A DNA stretch of 64,000 nt from Flagellimonas hymeniacidonis (lineage in GTDB: Bacteria; Bacteroidota; Bacteroidia; Flavobacteriales; Flavobacteriaceae), in the NCBI RefSeq assembly GCF_008040165.1, contig NZ_VRUR01000001.1, forward strand, positions 122,150-186,149. Direction: 5' to 3'. Below the pieces are notes generated by a model. It was not told the origin of the DNA. It worked only from the letters and a program-made list of their open reading frames with translations, and did no database searches. Made by a program: the position numbers and the translations under genes. Of this stretch, positions 35,678 to 46,003 are shown in pieces (position 1 is the first letter of the stretch; each line of letters opens with the position of its first letter).

Positions 35678-36398
35678 CTTGGTTTCTTCTCACCTCATTT
35701 AATAAAATAGCCGTTGCGGTTGCAACATTCAAACTCTCTGCAGTAACTTCTCCAAATTGAGGGATAGCAATACGTTCTGTAATTAATTCACTGATTTCTT
35801 CCGAAATGCCATTGGCCTCATTCCCCATAACCAAAACCCCTTTTTCAGGTAGTTTTTTCTGATAAACGTTTTCTCCATCCATAAACGCACCATAAATAGG
35901 GTAATCCATGGTTTTCAAATAATTCGGCAAATCAACGTAAATGACATCCACCCGGGCAATGGAGCCCATGGTAGCCTGCAATACCTTAGGGTTATAACAG
36001 TCAACCGTATCCAAGGAACAGATTAGTTGTTTAATTCCAAACCAGTCGCAGAGTCTTATAATAGTCCCCAAATTTCCAGGATCCCTAACAGCATCCAATG
36101 CAACAGTCCAATCAAGATTTTCGTTCTTTTCTGTACTACGCATATGAAATACTCCCAATATACCATTTGGGGTACTCAAACTACTCATCTGTTTCAATTC
36201 AGATGCTGAGACCAATTCAGCCTTATTAAAATTTTCCAACTCGTGGGAGTTATCCACAAATAGTTTAAATGGTACCAATCCAACCTCCAAAAGTTCGTTT
36301 ACCATCTTTTTTCCCTCAACTACAAACAATCCATGTTCACTTCGGTACTTTTTTTGCTGTAAGCTTGTAACTAGTTTAATTTGGTTTTTGGTAACCAT
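35664..36398 (-). CDS. TrmH/SpoU family RNA 2'-O-methyltransferase
   Basis: 244 residues. SPOUT-fold RNA methyltransferase with the N-terminal substrate-binding domain (KNQIKLVTSLQQKKYRSEHG, FVVEGKKMVNELLE) and the three knot motifs: VRDPGNLGTIIRLCDWFG, VLVMGNEANGISEEI and IPQFGEVTAESLNVATATAI. Probably modifies rRNA or tRNA; target unknown. It is divergent from tamL with only 24 bases between the start codons. Confidence 0.92.
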   Translation of the reverse strand: MVTKNQIKLVTSLQQKKYRSEHGLFVVEGKKMVNELLEVGLVPFKLFVDNSHELENFNKAELVSASELKQMSSLSTPNGILGVFHMRSTEKNENLDWTVALDAVRDPGNLGTIIRLCDWFGIKQLICSLDTVDCYNPKVLQATMGSIARVDVIYVDLPNYLKTMDYPIYGAFMDGENVYQKKLPEKGVLVMGNEANGISEEISELITERIAIPQFGEVTAESLNVATATAILLNEVRRNQAIQK

Positions 36399-36408
36399 CT
36401 AAATCGTG

Positions 36409-36416
36409 TATTTTTG
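36409..36416 (+). promoter_or_regulatory. -7 promoter box (TATTTTTG) for tamL
   Basis: An exact TAnnTTTG box ending seven bases before ATG 36423. A transcript would have almost no leader for that start, or about 20 bases for the alternative ATG 36444. Confidence 0.5.
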
Positions 36417-36422
36417 GCGTCT

Positions 36423-39017
36423 ATGAAGGGTGTTTTAGGTCTAATGTGCAACAAAGCAAAAGTAGGACTATTGTTGCTTATGTTAAGCATGGTAGGTTGC
36501 AATACCCTTAAAAAGGTGGAAGATGACGAATTTCTTCTCACCAAAAACACTTTGTATGCGGATGACAAAAAGGTAAAAAACGATGATATCGAAAGCCTGA
36601 TTGCTCAAAAACCCAATAGCAGTCTTCTTGGATATCCACTTCGTCTTAACCTATACAATCTTGCAAAAGAAAACCCAGATTCTTCCTTCCAGAATTGGCT
36701 TCACCGAAAAGAAAAAAGAGAAAAGCGATTAAATAAGTTGCTTTCTCAAAAACAGGTCAACAGATTAAAAGAATCCTTTGTTGTAAAAGGAGCAAGTGAT
36801 TTTTTTAAAAGAATTGGTGAGGCTCCTGTGGTAATTGACACATCGCTAACCCAAAAATCCGTAGACCGTTTAAAGGGATATTATAATAGCAAAGGTTATT
36901 TTAATAACTCGGGCACCTATACTATAGCTCCAGCAAAACGAAAAAAGAGAGCTGAAATTGATTATAAAATCTCGTTAGGAAAGCCTTTTCTTATTGATAC
37001 CATTCAAAAAAACATATCATCTCCGGAGTTGGATTCCATTTATATCCATACGAAAGACCAATCCCTTGTTAAAAATGGAGATCAATTTGACCTTGCCAAC
37101 TTTAACCGTGAACGTGAGCGCTTAACCTCGTTATTTAGAAACTCTGGAGTGTATAACTTTCAGGAAAGCTCTATTAATTATGATATTCAGAGAGACACTT
37201 CACAAGTTGCAAATGACCAATTGATGGATGTTCAGTTAAATATTCAAAACCCAAGGACTGCAAATGATAGTACTGCAACAGATAACGAGTATCGAGTGCA
37301 TCGATTAAAGAAAATAAACATTTATGCAGATTATTTGTTTGGGAGTGATTCCGATTCCCTAAAATCCCTGGATTATGAAAACTACACCATTTTTTATTAC
37401 AACAAACTTAAATATAAGCCTAAGGCCTTAACGGATGCTATCTTCTTTGAAAAAGACAGTGTTTATCGAGACTTGGACAGGATTAGAACCTACAGGCAAA
37501 TAACCAACCTCAATACCTTCAAATATCCAAATATTGAGTTCATACCAGATACAACAAGGGCCCAACTTATCTCTAACATCTACTTGGCCCCAAGACAAAA
37601 ATATTCACTGAATTTGGATTTTGATGTAACCCACTCCAATATTCAGGAAGTAGGTACTGCTTTTAGTGCAACAGTAATTACAAGAAACGTTTTTGGAGGA
37701 GCAGAGACTTTAAATATATCGGCTAGAGGATCCATTGGTCTTCTTAGTGATCGTAATCCTTCACTATCCAATGAAGCTTTCACCTCAGAATTGGGTGGAG
37801 ACATCAATATCACATTTCCTAGAATCTGGCTTCCATTTAATACAGAAAAAATTATTCCATATTATATGTTGCCTCAGAGTCGGTTTCTAATAGGTACCAA
37901 CTTTCAAAAAAACATTGGTTTGGACAAGCAATCTTTCAATAGTGTATTGTCCTATAATTGGTCGCCATCAATCAGCTTAAAACATAACATTGAGTTGTTG
38001 AACGTGGAGTTTGTACGAAATGTGAATCCAGATAATTTTTATAATGTTTATCAAAACACATTTAGCAACCTTGACGAAATTGCCGATCAATTCGAAAATG
38101 ACCCTCAATATGCTTCTTTTTTTAATACTCCTGATAATGCAGCCGATCCCATCCAACTAAACATTCCTTCAGGTGCCAATAACTTTGCCCAAGCAGTATT
38201 AAATAATGAAATCCCTGTAACTCCAGAAGAGCGAAGCGAGGTAAACAGTATCGAAGAACGTAGACAAAGACTAACAGAAAACAACCTGATTTTTGCTAGT
38301 AATTATACATTTACCAAAAACAATAAATTGAACATTAACGATAATGATTTTTATCAATTTAGAGTTAAACTGGAAAGCGCAGGAAATTTACTCTCATTAC
38401 TTGAGGATGTAGTTCCGTACAATAAAAACGACAATGACCAACTTTTGGTTTTTGGGGTCCCCTTCTCACAATATTTTAAAACTGAACTGGATTTTGTGAA
38501 GCATTGGGAGGTTTCAGATTCAAAAGTATTGGCCTTTAGAAGTTTCTTTGGATTGGCAGTACCTTATGGCAATTCAGAAAGTATTCCTTTTGTTCGAAGT
38601 TATTTTGCAGGTGGGTCCAATGATAATAGGGCCTGGAATGCATATGAATTAGGCCCGGGAAGCACACAAAACGTCAATGATTTTAACGAAGCGAACTTAA
38701 AAATTGCCCTTAATGTAGAATATCGGTTCCCTATTGCCGGTGATGTAAAAGGAGCATTCTTTGCCGATGCAGGAAACATTTGGAACGTTTTTGACAACGA
38801 GGATAATCCAGATGCTATTTTTAGTGGATTCGATTCTTTGGGAGATATTGCACTGGGAACTGGATTGGGGCTTCGTTACGACTTTACCTATTTTGTTTTT
38901 AGACTGGATGTAGGCTTTAAAACCTACAATCCCGCACTCGAGCAATCCAAGCGATGGTTTAGCGGATACAACCTAAGTGATGCCGTATTTAATATAGGAA
39001 TCAATTATCCTTTCTAG
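36423..39017 (+). CDS. tamL: TamL-type BamA-family outer-membrane lipoprotein
   Basis: 864 residues from ATG 36423; ATG 36444 is an alternative. The signal (KVGLLLLMLSMVGC) ends in a lipobox-like Cys, as in the Bacteroidota TamL group, which differs from Proteobacterial TamA by being a lipoprotein. It contains POTRA-like segments (ENIVIDTSLTQKSVDRLKGY-type region, KKINIYADYLFG) and a C-terminal barrel with VRSYFAGGSNDNRAWNAYELGPG, the BamA-family loop motif, and an aromatic end (FNIGINYPF). It is thought to work with TamB in outer-membrane biogenesis; no tamB gene is adjacent. Confidence 0.88.
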   Translation: MKGVLGLMCNKAKVGLLLLMLSMVGCNTLKKVEDDEFLLTKNTLYADDKKVKNDDIESLIAQKPNSSLLGYPLRLNLYNLAKENPDSSFQNWLHRKEKREKRLNKLLSQKQVNRLKESFVVKGASDFFKRIGEAPVVIDTSLTQKSVDRLKGYYNSKGYFNNSGTYTIAPAKRKKRAEIDYKISLGKPFLIDTIQKNISSPELDSIYIHTKDQSLVKNGDQFDLANFNRERERLTSLFRNSGVYNFQESSINYDIQRDTSQVANDQLMDVQLNIQNPRTANDSTATDNEYRVHRLKKINIYADYLFGSDSDSLKSLDYENYTIFYYNKLKYKPKALTDAIFFEKDSVYRDLDRIRTYRQITNLNTFKYPNIEFIPDTTRAQLISNIYLAPRQKYSLNLDFDVTHSNIQEVGTAFSATVITRNVFGGAETLNISARGSIGLLSDRNPSLSNEAFTSELGGDINITFPRIWLPFNTEKIIPYYMLPQSRFLIGTNFQKNIGLDKQSFNSVLSYNWSPSISLKHNIELLNVEFVRNVNPDNFYNVYQNTFSNLDEIADQFENDPQYASFFNTPDNAADPIQLNIPSGANNFAQAVLNNEIPVTPEERSEVNSIEERRQRLTENNLIFASNYTFTKNNKLNINDNDFYQFRVKLESAGNLLSLLEDVVPYNKNDNDQLLVFGVPFSQYFKTELDFVKHWEVSDSKVLAFRSFFGLAVPYGNSESIPFVRSYFAGGSNDNRAWNAYELGPGSTQNVNDFNEANLKIALNVEYRFPIAGDVKGAFFADAGNIWNVFDNEDNPDAIFSGFDSLGDIALGTGLGLRYDFTYFVFRLDVGFKTYNPALEQSKRWFSGYNLSDAVFNIGINYPF

Positions 39018-39031
39018 AGTAAATATTTTAT

Positions 39032-39039
39032 TACTTTTG
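39032..39039 (+). promoter_or_regulatory. -7 promoter box (TACTTTTG) for fbaA
   Basis: An exact TAnnTTTG box, 32 bases before the ATG at 39071. Confidence 0.55.
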
Positions 39040-39070
39040 TTGCTTAATTTAAACCGTAACTAACTAAAAC

Positions 39071-40150
39071 ATGTCCCACAATATAAAACCGGGTGTTGCT
39101 ACTGGTGATGAAGTGCAAGCCATTTTTAACCATGCAAAAGAAAATAACTATGCCTTACCAGCTGTAAACGTTATTGGATCAAACACCATAAATGCCGTTT
39201 TAGAAACCGCTGCAGCCTTAAATTCCCCTGTTATTGTTCAATTTTCAAATGGAGGAGCCCAATTTAATGCAGGAAAAGGGTTGTCCAATGAAAATCAAAG
39301 AGCTGCCGTATTGGGAGCAGTTGCCGGTGCCAAACACGTACATCAGCTAACGGAAGCTTATGGAGCTACCGTTATTCTACATACAGATCACTGCGCCAAA
39401 AAATTATTGCCATGGATAGATGGCCTTTTAGATGCCAGTGAAGAACATTATGCAGCTACTGGAAAATCATTGTTTAGTTCCCACATGATAGATTTATCTG
39501 AAGAACCTATAGAAGAGAACATAGAAACTTGCAAAAGCTATTTGGAGCGTATGAGCAAGATGGACATGACTTTGGAAATAGAATTAGGAGTAACCGGAGG
39601 TGAAGAAGATGGCGTGGACAATACAGATGTCGATAGTTCAAAATTATACACACAGCCTGAAGAAGTCGCGTATGCATATGAAGAATTATCGAAAGTAAGT
39701 CCAAAATTCACCGTTGCTGCGGCTTTTGGTAATGTTCATGGGGTGTATAAGCCTGGTAATGTTACATTGACGCCAAAAATCTTGAAAAATTCTCAAGAAT
39801 TTGTTTCAGAAAAATATGGCGTGGAACACAATCATATCGATTTCGTTTTCCATGGCGGGTCAGGCTCCACAGTTGAAGAAATAAGAGAGGCTATTGGTTA
39901 TGGAGTTGTAAAAATGAATATTGATACAGATTTACAGTATGCCTTCCTTTCTGGAGTTAGGGACTATGTACAAGGCAAATCCGATTACCTTCAAGCACAA
40001 ATAGGAAACCCTGATGGTGGTGACCAACCCAATAAGAAATTCTACGACCCAAGAGTATGGCTCCGTGAAGGGGAAAAATCTTTTGTTGATCGTTTGAAAA
40101 AAGCATTCGAAGACCTAAACAACATCAATACGTTGTATACACTTGGATAA
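39071..40150 (+). CDS. fbaA: Class II fructose-bisphosphate aldolase
   Basis: 359 residues. It cleaves fructose-1,6-bisphosphate reversibly in glycolysis and gluconeogenesis; Zn2+-dependent. Motifs: YALPAVNVIGSNTINAVLE, ILHTDHCAKK (catalytic Asp and zinc His), GVTGGEEDGVDN, AAAFGNVHGVY (zinc His), FHGGSGST (zinc His) and VKMNIDTDLQYAF. Class IIA length. accD follows after 24 bases and may be co-transcribed. Confidence 0.96.
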   Translation: MSHNIKPGVATGDEVQAIFNHAKENNYALPAVNVIGSNTINAVLETAAALNSPVIVQFSNGGAQFNAGKGLSNENQRAAVLGAVAGAKHVHQLTEAYGATVILHTDHCAKKLLPWIDGLLDASEEHYAATGKSLFSSHMIDLSEEPIEENIETCKSYLERMSKMDMTLEIELGVTGGEEDGVDNTDVDSSKLYTQPEEVAYAYEELSKVSPKFTVAAAFGNVHGVYKPGNVTLTPKILKNSQEFVSEKYGVEHNHIDFVFHGGSGSTVEEIREAIGYGVVKMNIDTDLQYAFLSGVRDYVQGKSDYLQAQIGNPDGGDQPNKKFYDPRVWLREGEKSFVDRLKKAFEDLNNINTLYTLG

Positions 40151-40174
40151 AACCGTTTAATTTAATTTTATTGC

Positions 40175-41035
40175 ATGTCGTCTTGGTTTAAAAGAAAAGA
40201 AAAAGGAATACAAACAGCCACCGAGGAGAAAAAAGACACTCCAAGGGGGCTTTGGTATAAATCCCCCACGGGAAAGATTGTTGAATCCGAAGACTTGGCT
40301 AAAAACTTCTATGTTAGTCCAGAAGATGATTACCATGTTAGAATAGGTAGTAAGGAATACTTTGAAATTTTATTTGATAACAATACGTTCAAAGAATTGG
40401 ATGAGAAACTATCTTCCAAGGACCCTTTACGTTTTGTGGATACCAAAAAATACTCAGAGCGTTTAAAAGCTGCCCAACAAAAAACTGGACTTAAAGATGC
40501 TATTAGAACAGGCATTGGAAAATCTATGGGTAAGGAATTGGTCATTGCCTGTATGGATTTTAGTTTTATTGGAGGATCTATGGGAAGTGTGGTAGGTGAA
40601 AAAATTGCCAGAGCCATCGACGTTGCCAAAAAGAAAAAAGTTCCATTTTTAATGATTTCCAAATCGGGAGGAGCACGTATGATGGAAGCGGCTCTTTCTC
40701 TTATGCAATTGGCAAAAACCTCTGCTAAGTTGGCCCAATTGGCTGAAGCCAAGGTTCCTTACATTTCATTATGTACAGACCCCACAACTGGTGGTACCAC
40801 AGCTTCATATGCCATGTTAGGCGATATTAATATCTCCGAACCTGGTGCTTTAATCGGTTTTGCTGGACCCAGAGTAGTAAAAGATACCGTAGGCAAAGAT
40901 TTACCAGACGGATTCCAAACATCAGAATTTGTTAAGGAACATGGGTTTCTAGACTTCATTTCCCATAGAAAGGATTTGAAGAAGAAAATAAATCTATATC
41001 TGGATTTGATACAAAATCAACCAGTAAGAACATAA
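40175..41035 (+). CDS. accD: Acetyl-CoA carboxylase carboxyltransferase subunit beta, lacking the zinc-ribbon cysteines
   Basis: 286 residues. With AccA it transfers the carboxyl group from biotin to acetyl-CoA, giving malonyl-CoA for fatty acid synthesis. The crotonase-like core is intact: [67 protein letters not shown]. The N-terminal region aligning with the zinc ribbon ([10 protein letters not shown]...YVSPEDDYH) has Ser, Thr/Gly, Ser and Asp where the Escherichia coli protein has four zinc-binding Cys. From memory this form occurs in other Flavobacteriia, so it is probably a lineage trait. A terminator follows. Confidence 0.94.
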   Translation: MSSWFKRKEKGIQTATEEKKDTPRGLWYKSPTGKIVESEDLAKNFYVSPEDDYHVRIGSKEYFEILFDNNTFKELDEKLSSKDPLRFVDTKKYSERLKAAQQKTGLKDAIRTGIGKSMGKELVIACMDFSFIGGSMGSVVGEKIARAIDVAKKKKVPFLMISKSGGARMMEAALSLMQLAKTSAKLAQLAEAKVPYISLCTDPTTGGTTASYAMLGDINISEPGALIGFAGPRVVKDTVGKDLPDGFQTSEFVKEHGFLDFISHRKDLKKKINLYLDLIQNQPVRT

Positions 41036-41063
41036 AAAAAGCCTGCAATAGCAGGCTTTTTTT
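41034..41063. terminator. Bidirectional intrinsic terminator after accD
   Basis: The stem AGCCTGC / GCAGGCT has an AATA loop, flanked by an A-run on the left and a T-run of seven on the right. It serves both accD and the convergent lipoprotein gene at 41073-41951. Confidence 0.88.
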
Positions 41064-41072
41064 ATCCAAGAG

Positions 41073-41951
41073 CTACTTTAAAAAGCGTCTTAGAAATATT
41101 TCCGTTTCAGTACCGTCTGGCTTGGTCAATATGCCCTTGGCATCACAACTTCCATCTCCAAAATCCAAACTTGCCGTATTGTCATTTCTAGAGATTTCCA
41201 AAACCCCACTAACAATAAACCTACAAGCCATTTCCCTACGCAATGGTGTAATCACCTCCTTAATGAAAACATTCCCCAATCTACCAACATAAGTTCTCTT
41301 GCCAGTAATTAGAAAAACATTATCACCCCAAAAACCTGAACCATACCCCTCAATCCATTCACGGGTTCTGGTTCCAGTAAAAGAAGCGGTATCGCCTTCG
41401 GGCCATGTGGCATTAAAAGAAGCATTTGCAGTACTTTGTGGATTACCGTTGTCATTAGATCTAACACGTAAGATATCTGCAGACCCTTCCACTGCAACGC
41501 CATTAAAAGTGAAATTTTCCAGCGTTAATGCAATGGATTTAGAAGCGGTTTCCATGTCCTTGGCATAACTTAATTGAATAATCCCACTCAATACATTACC
41601 ATTTGGAAGTTCACAGCCTTCGCCAAAATCAATAGTTTTTTCTCTAGTAGTATCAGTAACAACCGTTGTAATAGTAACACAATCTGGTAAGTAATCAGAC
41701 TGATAGTCTGCTTTGGAAATCATTGAAATCTCATCCGCTGCGTAAACATCTTCGGCTACAGTGGTAACTTCTTCAGAAATCATTTCAGCTTCATCACTAA
41801 ATTGTAATTCTGTAGCCGAAATTACTTCCGTATTTGATAATTCATCTTCGGCACTCTCCTCCTTACTACATGAAACAACTGTTAAAAGTAACATTGCCAA
41901 AAGCATTAAGGTAATTCTAATAAAGTTTGTTTGTTCAAGACTCTTTTTCAT
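41073..41951 (-). CDS. Lipoprotein of unknown function with two similar halves
   Basis: 292 residues. The N-terminal signal ends in a lipobox (LLLTVVSCSKEE), so it is probably an outer-membrane or surface lipoprotein; acidic residues follow the Cys. A motif appears twice: TIDFGEGCELPNGNVLSG near residue 110 and SLDFGDGSCDAKG near residue 265, suggesting an internal duplication. No enzyme motif is recognised. It is a single-gene unit, with its end at the shared terminator. Confidence 0.8.
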   Translation of the reverse strand: MKKSLEQTNFIRITLMLLAMLLLTVVSCSKEESAEDELSNTEVISATELQFSDEAEMISEEVTTVAEDVYAADEISMISKADYQSDYLPDCVTITTVVTDTTREKTIDFGEGCELPNGNVLSGIIQLSYAKDMETASKSIALTLENFTFNGVAVEGSADILRVRSNDNGNPQSTANASFNATWPEGDTASFTGTRTREWIEGYGSGFWGDNVFLITGKRTYVGRLGNVFIKEVITPLRREMACRFIVSGVLEISRNDNTASLDFGDGSCDAKGILTKPDGTETEIFLRRFLK

Positions 41952-42043
41952 AATGATTGAATTTTATGGTTTGTGTCTATGACCAACAGAAGAACAAAAG
42001 GTTTAATGAGCCATCAAAAATTCCACATTCTAAAAAAAGAACT

Positions 42044-42051
42044 TATCTTTG
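42044..42051 (+). promoter_or_regulatory. -7 promoter box (TATCTTTG) for rpsO
   Basis: An exact TAnnTTTG box, 55 bases before the rpsO ATG at 42106, leaving a leader of about 48 bases. Confidence 0.55.
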
Positions 42052-42105
42052 CACGCTGATTGAGAGACAATCATATACATAAAAATCATTTAAATAAATA
42101 TTGGA

Positions 42106-42375
42106 ATGTATTTAACAAAAGAAGTGAAAGCCGAGATTTTTAAGAAACACGGCGGTTCCGAAGGGAACACAGGTTCTACGGAAGGGCAAGTTGCCTTGTT
42201 CACGCACCGTATCAACCATTTAACACAACATTTAAAAAACAACCACAAAGATTATAATACTGAGCGTTCTTTGGTGAAGTTGGTAGGTAAAAGACGTAGC
42301 CTTTTAGATTACCTAAAGAAAAAAGATATTGCAAAGTATCGTTCTTTGATTAAAGAACTAAATATTAGAAAATAA
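42106..42375 (+). CDS. rpsO: 30S ribosomal protein S15
   Basis: 89 residues, the normal length. Binds 16S rRNA early in small-subunit assembly. Recognisable by HGGSEGNTGSTEGQVALFTH, HLKNNHKDYNTERSL and LVGKRRSLLDYLKKKD. Followed by a terminator, then pnp, the conserved rpsO-pnp order. Confidence 0.97.
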   Translation: MYLTKEVKAEIFKKHGGSEGNTGSTEGQVALFTHRINHLTQHLKNNHKDYNTERSLVKLVGKRRSLLDYLKKKDIAKYRSLIKELNIRK

Positions 42376-42380
42376 GTTTC

Positions 42381-42412
42381 AAAGGGGAGGTTTCGGCTTC
42401 CCCTTTATTTTT
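42381..42412 (+). terminator. Intrinsic terminator between rpsO and pnp
   Basis: The stem AAAGGGGA / TCCCCTTT with a short loop is followed by a T-rich stretch (ATTTTTTG). Confidence 0.75.
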
Positions 42413-42530
42413 TGCTAACCATGTTTAGCTTTCAAAAGTCCCTGCCAATATAGGTTGGGCAAACACAAAAAGCTGCCTACAGTTTTTCATTGGTCAGTGC
42501 CACAGGCACACACAACAACAACACAACCCG

Positions 42531-42585
42531 ACCGTCCGGATGGCGGTAGACCAAATGTTTAACGACCCGTAGATATTAGACGGGT
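42531..42585 (+). promoter_or_regulatory. Structured pnp leader with two predicted stem-loops
   Basis: Two hairpins lie in tandem just before pnp: one from ACCG (42531-42534) to CGGT (42544-42547), extended by one wobble and one C-G pair; and ACCCGT (42565-42570) with ACGGGT (42580-42585). The second ends 12 bases before the start codon. In enteric bacteria the pnp leader is an RNase III/PNPase autoregulation target; the same role here is inference. Confidence 0.35.
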
Positions 42586-42597
42586 AAGATATTATTT

Positions 42598-44820
42598 ATG
42601 ATTCCAAAAACTTTTAAAGAGGTCATTGACCTTGGTGACGGTAGAGAAATTTCTATTGAAACTGGAAAATTGGCAAAACAAGCACACGGCTCTGTTGTTG
42701 TTCAATCGGGCGATTGTATGTTATTATGTACGGTTGTATCAAATTACAAACAAAGCGATGTAGACTTTTTGCCACTCACGGTAGATTATCGCGAAAAATT
42801 TGCAGCTGCTGGGCGTTACCCCGGTGGTTTCTTCAAACGTGAGGCTCGCCCTAGTGATGGCGAAGTATTGACCATGCGTTTGGTAGATAGGGTTTTAAGA
42901 CCATTATTCCCAAAAGATTATCATGCTGAAACCCAGGTGATGATTCAATTAATGTCTCATGACGAAAACGTAATGCCAGATGCTATGGCAGGACTTGCTG
43001 CCTCTGCGGCAATTCAACTTTCGGACTTTCCATTCGAATGTGCCATTTCAGAAGCTAGAGTCGGACGTGTTAATGGTGAATTTATCATCAACCCAACGCG
43101 AGAGCAGTTAAAAGAATCTGACATCGATATGATGATCGGTGCCTCTGCCGATTCTGTAATGATGGTAGAAGGCGAGATGAAAGAGATTTCCGAAGAGGAA
43201 ATGACCGAAGCGATCAAATTTGCGCACGAAGCCATTAAAGTACAATGTGCAGCACAGATAAAATTGGCGGAAGCTTTCGGTAAAAAAGAAGTACGCGAGT
43301 ACGAGCCAGAGCATGAAAATGAAGATTTAGCCAAAAAAGTTCACGACCTTGCTTATGATAAAGTATATGCAGTAGCCAAAGCAGGTTCTGCAAAACATGA
43401 GCGTAGTGCTGCCTTCGATGAAATTAAAGAGGAAATAAAAGCAACTTTTTCTGAAGAAGAATTGGAAGATTTTGGTGATTTAGTTACCAAATATTTCTAT
43501 AAAGCCGAAAAAGCAGCTATTAGAGATTTGACCCTCAATGACGGTTTGCGATTAGATGGTAGAAAAACAGACGAAATCAGACCAATCTGGTGTGAAATCG
43601 ACTATTTACCTTCTGTTCACGGCTCATCTATCTTTACTAGAGGGGAAACTCAAGCATTGGCAACAGTGACTTTAGGAACTTCAAGAGAAGCTAACCAGAT
43701 AGATATGCCATCCTATGAAGGTGAAGAAACGTTCTATTTGCATTATAACTTCCCTCCTTTTTCTACAGGTGAAGCAAGACCTATCCGTGGGACATCTCGT
43801 AGAGAAGTTGGTCACGGAAACTTGGCACAACGCGCACTAAAAGGAATGATTCCTGAAGATTGTCCATATACAGTAAGAGTAGTATCTGAAGTATTGGAAT
43901 CCAATGGATCATCATCAATGGCAACGGTTTGTTCCGGTACAATGGCATTGATGGATGCCGGTATTCAATTGAAAAAGCCAGTTTCTGGTATTGCAATGGG
44001 ATTAATTACTGATACCGATTCAGGAAAATATGCAGTTTTATCAGACATTTTGGGTGATGAAGATCACTTAGGAGATATGGATTTTAAAGTAACCGGTACC
44101 GCTGATGGTATTACTGCTTGTCAAATGGATATCAAAGTAAAAGGACTTTCCTATGAAATCTTGGTAAAAGCATTGATGCAAGCTAAAGATGGTAGGTTGC
44201 ACATCCTTGAAAAACTGACCGACACTATTGATGCGCCAAGAGCTGACGTTAAGTCTTATGCACCAAAAATTGTTACCAAAATTATTCCAGGAGAATATAT
44301 TGGGGCTGTTATTGGTTCTGGTGGAAAAGTGATTCAAGAATTGCAGAAAGAAACCAACACTACTATCGTTATCAACGAAGATCCAGATACAGAAGAAGGT
44401 ATTGTTGAAATCTTAGGTACTGGTCAAGATGGTATTGATGCTGTAATTGCTAAAATTGATGCATTAATGTTCAAGCCAGAAGTAGGTAGCGTGTATGAGG
44501 TAAAAGTCATTAAAATGCTAGACTTTGGTGCCGTTGTTGAATATGTCGAAGCTCCAGGTAACGAAGTATTACTTCACGTTTCCGAATTAGCGTGGGAACG
44601 CACCGAAAATGTGTCTGATGTTGTAAACATGGGAGATGTCTTTGATGTGAAATACTTCGGACTTGATCCAAGAACTAGAAAAGAAAAGGTATCTCGAAAG
44701 GCTTTACTACCAAAACCTGAAGGTTATGTAGAAAGACCACCAAGAAACGACAGAGGTGGAGATAGAAGAGGCGGTGACCGCAGAGGTGGAAATCGTGATA
44801 GAAAACCAAGAAGAGACTAA
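42598..44820 (+). CDS. pnp: Polyribonucleotide nucleotidyltransferase (PNPase)
   Basis: 740 residues. Phosphorolytic 3'-5' exoribonuclease involved in mRNA decay. Domains in order: first RNase PH domain ([21 protein letters not shown]), helical linker, second RNase PH domain (THE catalytic-type [43 protein letters not shown]), KH domain ([17 protein letters not shown]) and S1 domain ([20 protein letters not shown]). It ends in an Arg/Gly/Asp-rich tail ([15 protein letters not shown]) that may bind RNA. Terminator follows. Confidence 0.96.
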   Translation: MIPKTFKEVIDLGDGREISIETGKLAKQAHGSVVVQSGDCMLLCTVVSNYKQSDVDFLPLTVDYREKFAAAGRYPGGFFKREARPSDGEVLTMRLVDRVLRPLFPKDYHAETQVMIQLMSHDENVMPDAMAGLAASAAIQLSDFPFECAISEARVGRVNGEFIINPTREQLKESDIDMMIGASADSVMMVEGEMKEISEEEMTEAIKFAHEAIKVQCAAQIKLAEAFGKKEVREYEPEHENEDLAKKVHDLAYDKVYAVAKAGSAKHERSAAFDEIKEEIKATFSEEELEDFGDLVTKYFYKAEKAAIRDLTLNDGLRLDGRKTDEIRPIWCEIDYLPSVHGSSIFTRGETQALATVTLGTSREANQIDMPSYEGEETFYLHYNFPPFSTGEARPIRGTSRREVGHGNLAQRALKGMIPEDCPYTVRVVSEVLESNGSSSMATVCSGTMALMDAGIQLKKPVSGIAMGLITDTDSGKYAVLSDILGDEDHLGDMDFKVTGTADGITACQMDIKVKGLSYEILVKALMQAKDGRLHILEKLTDTIDAPRADVKSYAPKIVTKIIPGEYIGAVIGSGGKVIQELQKETNTTIVINEDPDTEEGIVEILGTGQDGIDAVIAKIDALMFKPEVGSVYEVKVIKMLDFGAVVEYVEAPGNEVLLHVSELAWERTENVSDVVNMGDVFDVKYFGLDPRTRKEKVSRKALLPKPEGYVERPPRNDRGGDRRGGDRRGGNRDRKPRRD

Positions 44821-44843
44821 ATTTTAGTCAATTCATTGAAAAT

Positions 44844-44876
44844 AAAGGCTCCAAGCATTGCTTGGGGCCTTTTTTA
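44844..44876 (+). terminator. Intrinsic terminator after pnp
   Basis: The stem AGGCTCCAAGC / GCTTGGGGCCT has an ATTG loop and is followed by a run of T. Confidence 0.85.
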
Positions 44877-44979
44877 CAACAAAAAATCAAGAAAACTTTA
44901 TCAAAATGTAACTTTTTGCATTTTCCTACGTATAACTTAATGAGCTCCGGTTCACAAATTTAATTTGAAGGGAAAATAA

Positions 44980-45843
44980 ATGAGACAGTTAAAAATTACA
45001 AAACAGGTTACCAATAGGGAAACCGCATCGCTAGACAAATACTTACAGGAAATCGGTAAAGTAGATTTGATTACTGCCGACGAGGAAGTGGAATTGGCAC
45101 AGCGAATTAAAGCGGGTGACCAGATAGCCTTGGAAAAATTAACTAAAGCCAACCTCAGGTTCGTGGTTTCTGTTGCAAAGCAGTATCAAAACCAAGGATT
45201 GACCCTTCCTGATTTAATAAATGAAGGAAACTTAGGGCTGATCAAAGCAGCACAACGTTTTGATGAGACCCGTGGATTTAAATTTATATCCTACGCAGTT
45301 TGGTGGATTCGCCAGTCTATTTTGCAGGCATTAGCGGAACAATCCCGTATTGTACGTTTGCCGTTGAACAAGATTGGATCTATCAACAAAATCAATAAGA
45401 CCTTTGCTTTTTTAGAGCAGGCACACGAAAGGATTCCATCTGCAGAGGAAATAGCCAAGGAATTGGATATGACCGTTGAAGATGTTAAGCAATCCTTGAA
45501 AAACTCAGGACGTCATGTATCTATGGATGCGCCGCTAATTGACGGTGAGGATTCCAACTTATACGATGTATTAAGAAGTGGAGAATCTCCAAATCCAGAT
45601 AAAGAATTATTACACGAGTCCTTGAGGACAGAGATTGAACGTGCATTGGAGACATTGACTCCAAGAGAAGCAGATGTTATCCGCTTGTACTTTGGTCTAG
45701 CAGGTCAACATTCCATGACTTTGGAAGAAATTGGTGAAACTTTCGACTTAACAAGAGAACGTGTTCGCCAAATAAAAGAAAAAGCAATTAGAAGGTTAAA
45801 ACATACTTCTAGAAGTAAGATTTTAAAGACTTATTTGGGTTAA
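44980..45843 (+). CDS. rpoD: Primary (housekeeping) RNA polymerase sigma factor RpoD/SigA
   Basis: 287 residues. Regions in order: 1.2 ([20 protein letters not shown]), 2 ([49 protein letters not shown]), 3 ([18 protein letters not shown]), and 4 ([18 protein letters not shown] in [20 protein letters not shown]). Region 1.1 is absent, as is normal in Bacteroidota, whose primary sigma factor reads the TAnnTTTG/-33 TTTG promoters seen across this window. Single-gene unit. Confidence 0.95.
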   Translation: MRQLKITKQVTNRETASLDKYLQEIGKVDLITADEEVELAQRIKAGDQIALEKLTKANLRFVVSVAKQYQNQGLTLPDLINEGNLGLIKAAQRFDETRGFKFISYAVWWIRQSILQALAEQSRIVRLPLNKIGSINKINKTFAFLEQAHERIPSAEEIAKELDMTVEDVKQSLKNSGRHVSMDAPLIDGEDSNLYDVLRSGESPNPDKELLHESLRTEIERALETLTPREADVIRLYFGLAGQHSMTLEEIGETFDLTRERVRQIKEKAIRRLKHTSRSKILKTYLG

Positions 45844-45964
45844 TCATAAGATTATCCGCACAAATTACAGTTAAACAAACCTTAAATTTGTTTTTTGGCA
45901 AGAAAGTTGTAATTTGTAATCCTACAACAGTTTATCATGACTGTTCGTTTTTTGATTGATGAAT

Positions 45965-45994
45965 AAACTCCGGCTGATTACCGGAGTTTTTTCA
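45965..45994 (+). terminator. Intrinsic terminator downstream of rpoD
   Basis: The stem AAACTCCGG / CCGGAGTTT has loop CTGATTA and is followed by T. It lies about 120 bases after the rpoD stop; a weaker AT-only hairpin (AAACAAA / TTTGTTT plus T-run) lies at 45873-45895, and GTTGTA / TACAAC arms at 45908-45930. Confidence 0.8.
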
Positions 45995-46003
45995 TTTACA
46001 CCC

